DNA of 14,375 nt from Lachnoclostridium sp. UBA6475. Lineage in GTDB: Bacteria > Bacillota > Clostridia > Lachnospirales > Lachnospiraceae. Where the stretch lies: positions 1 through 14,375 of the forward strand of contig DJNB01000054.1 of NCBI GenBank assembly GCA_002435545.1. The letters run 5' to 3'. Numbering within the stretch: the stretch's first letter is position 1; each line of letters opens with the position of its first letter. This document shows, in pieces, positions 6,284-12,802 of this stretch. Below the pieces are notes generated by a model, which was not told the DNA's origin, did no database searches, and saw only the letters and a list, made by a program, of their open reading frames with translations. A program made the translations under genes and the position numbers.

Positions 6284-7165
6284 TTACTCGATTGCGGATG
6301 CACCCGCTACAATCTCCGTCAATTCCTGTGTGATTGCGGACTGTCTTGCGCGGTTGTACTGCAGACCGAGTGTATCAATCATTTCCTCTGCGTTGCTCGT
6401 CGCAGAATCCATTGCCTGCATACGCGCACCATTTTCACTGGCAACTGCCTCGACCAGAGCGCCAAAGATCAGGCTGTTCATATACATCGGAATGATGTAG
6501 CCGAGCGCCTCTTCTTCCGTCGGCTCGTAATTCATGAGTGCGCCGGATGTCGTCTCCGGCTCGTCATTTGCCGCCATCGTCTCAATATCCTCCTGCGAAA
6601 AAGGAAGCATTTTGATGAGCGTAGGCACCTGCGTCACCGTATTTTTAAATACCGTGTAAGCAAGATAGATTTCATCGATCTCGCCGCTTTCCATCGCTGC
6701 CATCGCCGTCTTTCCGATCGAAACCGCATCGCCAAACAGCGGATTATTCATCACTTCCGAATAATCGCCGCGACAGGTATAGCCATTTCGCTGCATCGTC
6801 TCCAATCCTTTTCTTCCGACCGGGAAAATAATCGTATCTTCCTTCGCAAAATCGCCTTTTGTGATCAATTTTACGACATTGGAATTGTAACCGCCGGCAA
6901 GTCCACGGTTTGAGGTGATCATAATTACACCTTTTTTCCCGAAACCTCCGGTTTTTTCCGTCAAAAGAGGATGGTTGAGATTCTGCGATTTGGCAAGCAT
7001 CCCGGAAACCGTCTCATACATTTTGTCAAAATATGGTTTTGTCTCCTCGGCTCTTCCCTTGGCATGCTGCAATTTTACGGTCGAAACCAGCTTCATCGCT
7101 TTGGTGATCTGAGACGTACTCTGAATACTCTCACGTCGCCGTTTTATATCTCTCATTGAGGCCAT
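6284..7165 (-). CDS. atpG: F1Fo ATP synthase gamma subunit
   Basis: The gamma subunit is the rotor shaft, 293 residues. The N-terminal helix shows the conserved MRDIKRRRESIQSTSQITKA, and the C-terminal helix shows SATSNAEEM and NRARQSAITQELTEI; these two helices form the coiled coil in the alpha3beta3 hexamer. ITSNRGLAGGYN (about 83-94) is the conserved central-domain motif. GAGGTG lies 8 nt before the ATG at 7165. The gene is 19 nt after atpA. The middle Rossmann-like domain (about 75-215) is of normal length. Confidence 0.98.
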   Translation of the reverse strand: MASMRDIKRRRESIQSTSQITKAMKLVSTVKLQHAKGRAEETKPYFDKMYETVSGMLAKSQNLNHPLLTEKTGGFGKKGVIMITSNRGLAGGYNSNVVKLITKGDFAKEDTIIFPVGRKGLETMQRNGYTCRGDYSEVMNNPLFGDAVSIGKTAMAAMESGEIDEIYLAYTVFKNTVTQVPTLIKMLPFSQEDIETMAANDEPETTSGALMNYEPTEEEALGYIIPMYMNSLIFGALVEAVASENGARMQAMDSATSNAEEMIDTLGLQYNRARQSAITQELTEIVAGASAIE

Positions 7166-7184
7166 TTTTCAATCACCTCACCTT

Positions 7185-8696
7185 TCACGCTTGAAGAAAC
7201 TGCTTTTTATACTCTTCAATTGCCTGAATCAGCTTTTGTTCCATTTCCTCACTAAGCACTTTGGTATCACGGATCGAAGCCGGAATTTCCGGATATTTGG
7301 TATCAATAAAGGCAAACAGGCCCTTTTCAAAATCCAAAACATCGTCGACCGGAATATCAAGCAGATATTTCTTCGTTGCTGCATAAATAATGATAACCTG
7401 ATACCAAACCGGCTGTGGTACATACTGACCCTGTTTCAGCACTTCACGGATTCTTTCACCCTGATCCAGCTTCTCTTTCGTATCGGCATCCAGATCCGAA
7501 CCAAACTGGGAGAATGCTGCCAGCTCGCGGTACTGGGCAAGGTCGATACGGATCGAACCGGCGATCTTCTTCATCGCCTTGATCTGCGCCGAACCACCGA
7601 CACGCGATACACTAAGTCCCGGATTGACCGCCGGGCGGAAACCGGAATTAAACATCTCTGTCTCCAGGTAAATCTGTCCATCTGTGATAGAAATTACGTT
7701 TGTCGGAATGTACGCCGACACGTCACCGGCCTGCGTCTCAATAATCGGCAGAGCCGTCAAAGATCCACCGCCAAGTTTGTCCGAAAGTCTCGCTGCACGC
7801 TCGAGAAGACGGGAATGCAGGTAGAATACGTCTCCCGGATAAGCCTCACGTCCAGGTGGACGACGAAGGAGCAGTGACAGGGTACGGTAAGCCGCTGCAT
7901 GCTTGCTCAAATCATCGTATACGATAAGAACGTCTTTTCCCTGCTCCATCCATTCTTCTCCGATCGCACATCCGGCATACGGAGCAATATACTGAAGGGG
8001 TGCCAGTTCACTCGCCGTAGAAGCTACGACTGTAGTATAATCCAATGCACCATTGTCTTCGAGTGTTTTTACAATATTTGCCACTGTGGACGCTTTCTGT
8101 CCGATGGCAACATAGATACAAAGAACATCCTGATCTTTCTGATTCAGGATCGTATCAATCGCAATCGCGGTCTTACCGGTCTGACGGTCACCGATGATCA
8201 ACTCACGCTGTCCTCGTCCGATCGGAACCATGGAGTCAATTGCCTTGATACCTGTCTGAAGCGGCGTATCTACGGATTTACGTGAAATAACACCACTTGC
8301 CACACGCTCTACCGGCCGTGTCTTGTCCGTATGGATCGGGCCTTTGCCGTCGATTGGCTGTCCCAATGCATTGACAACACGTCCAAGCATCGCATCACCG
8401 ACAGGAACGGTTGCGACATTTCCCGTCGTCTTAACGGTATCGCCTTCATTGATATTGGAAGAATCTCCCAAAAGTACGGCTCCGACATTGTCTTCCTCAA
8501 GGTTGAGCACCATACCGTAAATCTCATTTGGAAATTCCAGAAGTTCTCCCTGCATCGCTTTTTCCAAGCCATGAATACGGGCAATTCCGTCTGCCACCTG
8601 AATGACCGTTCCGACATCCGAAACGTCAAACTCGGTGCTATATTTTTTTATTTCATCTTTAATAACTGAACTTATCTCTTCAGGTCTTAAATTCAT
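7185..8696 (-). CDS. atpA: F1Fo ATP synthase alpha subunit
   Basis: This is the non-catalytic nucleotide-binding F1 subunit, 503 residues from the ATG at 8696. A TTG nine bases upstream is in frame but is too close to the AAGGTG ribosome binding site, so the ATG is preferred. Walker A GDRQTGKT is at 169-176, and Walker B VLIVYDDL at 256-263. The arginine finger is Arg365 in LSVSRVGGSAQ. The N-terminal beta-barrel and the C-terminal helical domain ending in EEYKKQFLQA are both complete. The gene lies 29 nt after atpH and 19 nt before atpG. Confidence 0.99.
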   Translation of the reverse strand: MNLRPEEISSVIKDEIKKYSTEFDVSDVGTVIQVADGIARIHGLEKAMQGELLEFPNEIYGMVLNLEEDNVGAVLLGDSSNINEGDTVKTTGNVATVPVGDAMLGRVVNALGQPIDGKGPIHTDKTRPVERVASGVISRKSVDTPLQTGIKAIDSMVPIGRGQRELIIGDRQTGKTAIAIDTILNQKDQDVLCIYVAIGQKASTVANIVKTLEDNGALDYTTVVASTASELAPLQYIAPYAGCAIGEEWMEQGKDVLIVYDDLSKHAAAYRTLSLLLRRPPGREAYPGDVFYLHSRLLERAARLSDKLGGGSLTALPIIETQAGDVSAYIPTNVISITDGQIYLETEMFNSGFRPAVNPGLSVSRVGGSAQIKAMKKIAGSIRIDLAQYRELAAFSQFGSDLDADTKEKLDQGERIREVLKQGQYVPQPVWYQVIIIYAATKKYLLDIPVDDVLDFEKGLFAFIDTKYPEIPASIRDTKVLSEEMEQKLIQAIEEYKKQFLQA

Positions 8697-8725
8697 GTTC
8701 CTCAAACACCTTCTTTCCTTAGAAG

Positions 8726-9271
8726 TTACACTCTGACCTTGCTCAATCTTCTTGTCATCTCTTCCAGCTTCGCCTGGATCGTATTGTCTACGACACGGTC
8801 GTCAATACGAATGCGGATTCCTCCAAGCAGACTCGCATCCACGTTGTAATTCATCTCCAGTGTCTCGTACGAAGACGTTTCTGACAAGCGCGCTTCGATC
8901 TTTTGTTTCTGTGCCTCGGAAAGTTCGGTCGGTGTCGTCACATAGACAACGCCAATCTTCTTATATTCTTTTGCTCTTTTGTCAAAATATTCCAGCACGG
9001 ATTCGATTTCGCCAAAGCGTCCTTTTTTTACGAGTACCTGCAGAAAGCCCATCATAATATCCGAAACTTTTCCGCCAAATACTTCGTCCATCATCGCAAG
9101 TTCTTTTTCCCGCGTCATCTCGGGATGATTCATAATATCAATAAATGCTTCATTTTCCTGCAGGATCGAGGCGATCTCTCTGACCTCATCCCATACGGCA
9201 TCCAGCTGGTTTTCTTCCAGCGCCGCCTCAAACAAAGCATCTCCGTATACTTTTGATACTAATTTTGCCAT
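8726..9271 (-). CDS. atpH: F1Fo ATP synthase delta subunit
   Basis: The delta subunit joins the top of F1 to the peripheral b stalk. It is 181 residues, a typical length. The N-terminal helical domain begins MAKLVSKVYGDALFEAALEE, matching the family YA.ALF..A pattern. The C-terminal domain carries VVYVTTPTELSEAQKQKIEA and the conserved LLGGIRIRIDDRVVDNTI (148-165), the delta signature region. The start codon lies inside the end of atpF, a 13-nt overlap, which suggests translational coupling. A GGGTGAT-type ribosome binding site is in the atpF coding end. Confidence 0.97.
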   Translation of the reverse strand: MAKLVSKVYGDALFEAALEENQLDAVWDEVREIASILQENEAFIDIMNHPEMTREKELAMMDEVFGGKVSDIMMGFLQVLVKKGRFGEIESVLEYFDKRAKEYKKIGVVYVTTPTELSEAQKQKIEARLSETSSYETLEMNYNVDASLLGGIRIRIDDRVVDNTIQAKLEEMTRRLSKVRV

Positions 9272-9777
9272 GTCTCATCACCCATTTCCTTCAATGTTTC
9301 GTCAATGAGCTGCGCCTGTTTGTCCTCATCCATCGATGCAGCGACAAATTTTCCTGCCATAGCAGATGCCACATGAACGATTTCCTGTTTCATTTCATCA
9401 CGAACTTTATTCTTCTCCAATTCCACCTCGTGCTCAGCTCTTGCCTTGATGGTCTGAGCCTCATCGGAAGCCTTGGCAACAATCTCTTTCTCTTTGTCGA
9501 GCGCCTTTTTACGCGCATCACTGAGCATCTCTTCTGCCTCGTCCTCGACTTTGTCTAATTTTGCACGATATTGGGTTTCCAGTTCTTTCGCATCCTTCTC
9601 TGCCTTTGCTGCTTCTTCAAGCTGGCTGGCGATAAACTCTTTCCGTTTCTGGATCAGTTTTCTCGCCGGATTGAATAACAAATATGAAAGCAGGATAAAC
9701 AATACCAACATGGCAAGCAATCCAATCGCCGTATCAAAGAGCAATTGCGGATCCAGTCCAAAAATTCGATTATCCAT
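9259..9777 (-). CDS. atpF: F1Fo ATP synthase b subunit
   Basis: The b subunit is the peripheral stalk, 172 residues from the ATG at 9777. An in-frame TTG twelve bases upstream has no ribosome binding site, whereas GGAG lies 4 nt before this ATG. One N-terminal membrane helix spans about 14-35 (LLFDTAIGLLAMLVLFILL). A long, highly charged helix from about 45 to 155 follows, rich in Glu, Lys and Ala, as expected for the right-handed b-b coiled coil. The C-terminus contacts delta. Only one b-type gene is present, so the stalk is probably a homodimer. The gene overlaps atpH by 13 nt. Confidence 0.97.
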   Translation of the reverse strand: MDNRIFGLDPQLLFDTAIGLLAMLVLFILLSYLLFNPARKLIQKRKEFIASQLEEAAKAEKDAKELETQYRAKLDKVEDEAEEMLSDARKKALDKEKEIVAKASDEAQTIKARAEHEVELEKNKVRDEMKQEIVHVASAMAGKFVAASMDEDKQAQLIDETLKEMGDETWQN

Positions 9778-9812
9778 GTCTCTCTCCAATCTTTTTGATT
9801 ATTCTGTGCTTT

Positions 9813-10070
9813 TTATGGAAGCAATGGATTGGCAAACAAAAGAATCATCGCAACAGCCAAACCATAAAGACCTGTTGTCTCGGCAACGGCCTGTCCAAGA
9901 AGCATGGTTGACATGATATCACCTTTCGCTCCCGGATTACGTCCTACGGCATTTGCACCATATCCGGCTGCAATACCCTGTCCTACACCGGGACCGATAC
10001 CTGCGATAACTGCTAATCCTGCACCAATTGCGGATGCTGCACTAATTAAATCTGCTCCTGAAAAATTCAT
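9813..10070 (-). CDS. atpE: F1Fo ATP synthase c subunit with sodium-binding signature
   Basis: The c subunit is the rotor-ring proteolipid, 85 residues with two membrane helices joined by the polar loop GRNPGAKGD (43-51). AAGGAGGA lies 8 nt before the ATG, a strong ribosome binding site fitting the high copy number of this subunit. The ion site differs from proton-type rings. Gln31 in GPGVGQG, Val62, Glu64, Thr65, Thr66 and Tyr69 in QAVAETTGLYG line up one-for-one, offset by one, with Gln32, Val63, Glu65, Ser66, Thr67 and Tyr70 of the Ilyobacter tartaricus Na+ ring; Pro27 matches Pro28. Thr for Ser at position 65 keeps the hydroxyl. Na+ coupling is therefore likely, though not proven by sequence. 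Confidence 0.98.
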   Translation of the reverse strand: MNFSGADLISAASAIGAGLAVIAGIGPGVGQGIAAGYGANAVGRNPGAKGDIMSTMLLGQAVAETTGLYGLAVAMILLFANPLLP

Positions 10071-10106
10071 AATATGTTTCCTCCTTAAGATATATTTTGT
10101 TCTCTT

Positions 10107-10817
10107 TTACTTGGCTTCGTCCCCTGCTGCATTGGCAATAAATACCATTGTCAGCATCGCGAAAACATATGCCTGCAACGCTCCGGAAAATACATCCATG
10201 TACGCATGCAGTGCTGCCGGCCACGCAAGTGTGGCAAGTTTCGGCAATAATCCGTAGATCAACGCCATCATCATCGTACCGGAAAGTATGTTGGCAAACA
10301 AACGAAGTGACATTGAAACCGGTGTTGCAAATTCGCTGATGATATTCACCGGCAAAAATAAAAATATAGGTTCAAACAGTCCTTTGATCTTACCCATTTT
10401 CTGCCATTTGAATCCCTGGTATTGAATCATTACAAACGTAATCAATGCTAACGGAAGTGTGATACCATAATCCGCGGTCGGCGGACGGAGTCCAAACAAT
10501 CCGGAAAGATTACATGTAAGGATCAACATAAACAACGCACCCACATAGTTTCGAAAACGCGGGGCAAGTTTTCCGCCCATGTTATCAAGTACCAGTTTAT
10601 CCACGGTTTCCACCAGAAGCTCGATGACATTTAAAAATCCCGTCGGCGCCTTCCGGTAATCCGCCTTTTTGATAACACGGTTTGCCACGATCGCAAAGAT
10701 GATCAATGCAACCATAACGATTACCAGACACACATGGCTTGTCGTGATCCAAAATGTGTAACCACCAATGTGTACCTGTTGATACCCATGGACGTAAAAA
10801 TCCACTTTGTTATCCAA
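10107..10817 (-). CDS. atpB: F1Fo ATP synthase a subunit, TTG start
   Basis: The a subunit is the stator ion channel, 236 residues with about five or six membrane helices. The essential arginine is Arg172 in SMSLRLFANILSG; the conserved NLSGLFGLRPPT segment lies at 103-114 and the terminal helix contains QAYVFAMLTMVFI. The start codon is TTG (10817-10815), chosen because AAAGGAG lies 8 nt upstream and no ATG nearby fits. The TTG may tune expression of this subunit, which is needed at one copy per complex. It lies 47 nt after atpI, across an intercistronic hairpin, and 36 nt before atpE. Confidence 0.97.
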   Translation of the reverse strand: MDNKVDFYVHGYQQVHIGGYTFWITTSHVCLVIVMVALIIFAIVANRVIKKADYRKAPTGFLNVIELLVETVDKLVLDNMGGKLAPRFRNYVGALFMLILTCNLSGLFGLRPPTADYGITLPLALITFVMIQYQGFKWQKMGKIKGLFEPIFLFLPVNIISEFATPVSMSLRLFANILSGTMMMALIYGLLPKLATLAWPAALHAYMDVFSGALQAYVFAMLTMVFIANAAGDEAK

Positions 10818-10842
10818 GCCTAAGTCTCCTTTCTCGTTTTTT

Positions 10843-10856
10843 CAGACAAATGTCTG
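10843..10856 (-). other. Intercistronic hairpin between atpI and atpB
   Basis: CAGAC (10843-10847) pairs with GTCTG (10852-10856) over a 4-nt loop in the 47-nt gap. On the transcribed minus strand it is followed by A-runs, not T-runs, so it is not a terminator for this operon. It may be an RNA processing or stability stem separating atpZ-atpI from the structural genes. Confidence 0.4.
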
Positions 10857-10864
10857 TGTATAGT

Positions 10865-11266
10865 TTATTCCGCCAGATCCTGTTTTTCCCGGAAAATGAC
10901 CGGATACAGGAGTGCCGCCGCCTTCGTGGCAAACAATCCCGCAAACACCGTAACCGGGTAGAAATACTGTCGAAAATAAAAACTCAATAATAATGTCAGC
11001 AGGCTGATCAGACTTCGTACCGATGCCTGCATACGAAGATGCCGTATGGCATTCTTTTTTGCCATATCCAGTTCGACATCCAATGTATTAAAGCGATGCC
11101 ACATAAGCAGGCTGGAAACCAGCGTTCCCAATACCTCACCGCTTACATAGGGAAAATAGGAAAAGGGATAAATCGCAAATATGACGGCACCCACAATCAA
11201 AACCACTGCCGCAAGTCCCCACATAATACCGATCACTCTAAGGAGTGTCTTTTTTGCTTCCTGCAT
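10865..11266 (-). CDS. atpI: ATP synthase protein I (AtpI-like)
   Basis: This is a 133-residue membrane protein with four predicted helices (about 9-32, 42-56, 82-98 and 102-122). Its position just before atpB is that of AtpI, which assists c-ring assembly and, with AtpZ, has been linked to Mg2+/Ca2+ transport. The ATG at 11266 has AGGAGG 6 nt upstream; the longer in-frame start at 11320 would add a basic 18-residue extension inside the preceding gene and lacks support. The gene starts 29 nt inside the end of atpZ, so translation is probably coupled. Sequence conservation of AtpI is low in general; the call rests on topology, size and gene order. Confidence 0.85.
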   Translation of the reverse strand: MQEAKKTLLRVIGIMWGLAAVVLIVGAVIFAIYPFSYFPYVSGEVLGTLVSSLLMWHRFNTLDVELDMAKKNAIRHLRMQASVRSLISLLTLLLSFYFRQYFYPVTVFAGLFATKAAALLYPVIFREKQDLAE

Positions 11267-11537
11267 GAATGTCCTCCTGCTCTGCCGGCGTTTCTTTCTC
11301 CTTGGAGCCGCTGCTGCCATACTGTCCCGTCAGGACAAGAAGGCTGCGCATCGACGCCAATATTCCGATCACCAGCATGATAATAACCCATATCTTAGTT
11401 CCAAGCAGCTGATCCAGATAATACCCGATGGCAAGACTGATCCCCATACAGGTCAGCATCGCCAGACCAATCTGCAGTATCATGGAAAGGGCATGAATGA
11501 CTTCCCTTCGTTCGCGTTGCTTATCTCTTTTTTTCAT
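11238..11537 (-). CDS. atpZ: AtpZ/AtpI-family small membrane protein
   Basis: This 99-residue protein has a basic N-terminus (KKRDKQRERRE), two membrane helices (about 17-37 and 48-70) and a charged hydrophilic tail. The segment GYYLDQLLGT at 38-47 between the helices is the hallmark of the AtpZ family (putative F0F1-ATPase subunit, ATPase_gene1), which accompanies AtpI at the head of many atp operons. The ribosome binding site is poor (GGTG at best), and the start is only 7 nt after the proC stop, so it probably depends on ribosomes finishing proC. The 3' end overlaps atpI by 29 nt. Confidence 0.85.
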   Translation of the reverse strand: MKKRDKQRERREVIHALSMILQIGLAMLTCMGISLAIGYYLDQLLGTKIWVIIMLVIGILASMRSLLVLTGQYGSSGSKEKETPAEQEDIHAGSKKDTP

Positions 11538-11544
11538 CGCACCA

Positions 11545-12348
11545 TTAACTCATTTCTTTTGCTTTCTTTACGCAGGCTTTCATCGCTTCGATCACGGCAC
11601 TCCGGAATCCTTTTTCTTCCAGCACGCGGACAGCTTCAATCGTCGTTCCTGCCGGAGAACATACCATGTCTTTCAGTTCGCCCGGATGTTTTCCGGTCTC
11701 AAGAACCATCTTGGCACTTCCCAGTACCGACTGCGCCGCCATCTCATATGCCTGCGCTCTTGGCATGCCGTCTGCCACAGCGGCATCCGCCATCGCCTCA
11801 ATAAACATAAATACATAGGCCGGTGAACTTCCGCTTACGCCGATCACCGTATCGATCATGGATTCACTCACTTCGTTGGCAACGCCAAAACTGGAAAATA
11901 TTTCCATAGTCGTTTTTTTGTCTTTCTCTGTCACATGATCGTTATAACAAACGCCTGCTGCCCCTTCGAGCACCAACGCCGGCGTATTTGGCATACTTCT
12001 TACTAATTTGATAGTCTTTCCAAATAATTTTTCTATATTCGCGATCGTCTGACCGGCTGCGATCGAGATCACGAGTTTGTCTTCGGACACTTCATTTCGA
12101 ATCTCCGAAATGACCGTCTCAAATTGAAATGGTTTTACCGCCAGAACCAACACGTCTGCCTTTTTCGCCACTTCTGCATTGTCTGTCGTAACATTTACGC
12201 CAAATTCACTTTGAATATTTTGAAGCGCCTCTTCGTTTCTTCTCGAAACGAGAATGTCTTCTTTGGCATACAGTCCTTTACTCAGAATCCCTTTGAGCAT
12301 TGCCTGCGCCATATTTCCACAACCAACAAATCCTAACATTTTTACCAT
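11545..12348 (-). CDS. proC: Pyrroline-5-carboxylate reductase
   Basis: ProC catalyses the last step of proline synthesis, reducing 1-pyrroline-5-carboxylate with NAD(P)H in the cytoplasm. The product is 267 residues, a standard length. The dinucleotide-binding GFVGCGNMAQAM is at 6-17, VRSMPNTPA at 116-124, the ProC signature SGSSPAYVFMFIEAMADAA at 172-190, and DMVCSPAGTTIEAV at 227-240. The start is uncertain between the ATG at 12348 and another at 12339; neither has a good ribosome binding site, and a small stem (GAAGC/GCTTC, 12356-12368) sits just upstream. The gene is 22 nt after rpiB and 7 nt before atpZ, which places it in the same probable transcript as the ATP synthase genes. Confidence 0.97.
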   Translation of the reverse strand: MVKMLGFVGCGNMAQAMLKGILSKGLYAKEDILVSRRNEEALQNIQSEFGVNVTTDNAEVAKKADVLVLAVKPFQFETVISEIRNEVSEDKLVISIAAGQTIANIEKLFGKTIKLVRSMPNTPALVLEGAAGVCYNDHVTEKDKKTTMEIFSSFGVANEVSESMIDTVIGVSGSSPAYVFMFIEAMADAAVADGMPRAQAYEMAAQSVLGSAKMVLETGKHPGELKDMVCSPAGTTIEAVRVLEEKGFRSAVIEAMKACVKKAKEMS

Positions 12349-12370
12349 CCATTCTGAAGCTGTGCTTCGT

Positions 12371-12799
12371 TTATTCTTCTATCATTTCCACGCGGCGGAT
12401 ATGTCTGTCCACACCGGAAAATTCAGTATGTAAGAATGTATCTACGATACGTACGGCAAGTCCCGGGCCTGTTACCCGTGCACCCAGTGCCACGATATTG
12501 GCATCGTTGTGAAGTCTCGTCGCCTCAGCACTAAAACAGTCGCCACAGACCGCTGCACGGATCCCTTTGACTTTGTTTGCCGCGATCGAGATACCGATAC
12601 CGGTTCCGCAGATCAGGATTCCTTTGTCGCACTCGCCATCGGCAATCGCGTGTGCCACCTTTTTCCCATACACCGGATAATCAACCGGATCCGCACTGTA
12701 ACTTCCGTAATCTTTGTATTCATATCCATTTTCTTCCAAATACTTGATAATTTCCTGTTTCAATTCATAACCTGCCTGGTCACTTCCCAATGCAATCAT
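12371..12799 (-). CDS. rpiB: Ribose-5-phosphate isomerase B
   Basis: RpiB interconverts ribose 5-phosphate and ribulose 5-phosphate in the pentose phosphate pathway. The product is 142 residues. The catalytic Cys64 and Thr66 lie in GILICGTGIGISIAANK (60-76), the ring-opening His97 in RLHNDAN, and phosphate-site arginines at 132 and 136 near the C-terminus. The N-terminal motif, usually (S/C)DHxG, reads SDQAG: Asp7 is kept but the adjacent His is Gln8. GGAGGT lies 5 nt before the ATG and is built into the last codons of the preceding gene, whose stop is only 3 nt away, so translation is coupled. LacA/LacB-type galactose-6-phosphate isomerases are relatives, but the single gene and motifs favour RpiB. 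Confidence 0.95.
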   Translation of the reverse strand: MIALGSDQAGYELKQEIIKYLEENGYEYKDYGSYSADPVDYPVYGKKVAHAIADGECDKGILICGTGIGISIAANKVKGIRAAVCGDCFSAEATRLHNDANIVALGARVTGPGLAVRIVDTFLHTEFSGVDRHIRRVEMIEE

Positions 12800-12802
12800 A
12801 GC

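Noticed and set aside
6200..6913. Long plus-strand reading frame opposite atpG and the atpD start
   Set aside because: It is a shadow of conserved ATP synthase genes, with Arg/His/Cys-rich composition and no initiation signal.
10842..10857. Terminator between atpI and atpB
   Set aside because: The T-run is on the wrong side for minus-strand transcription, and the stem is only 5-6 bp.
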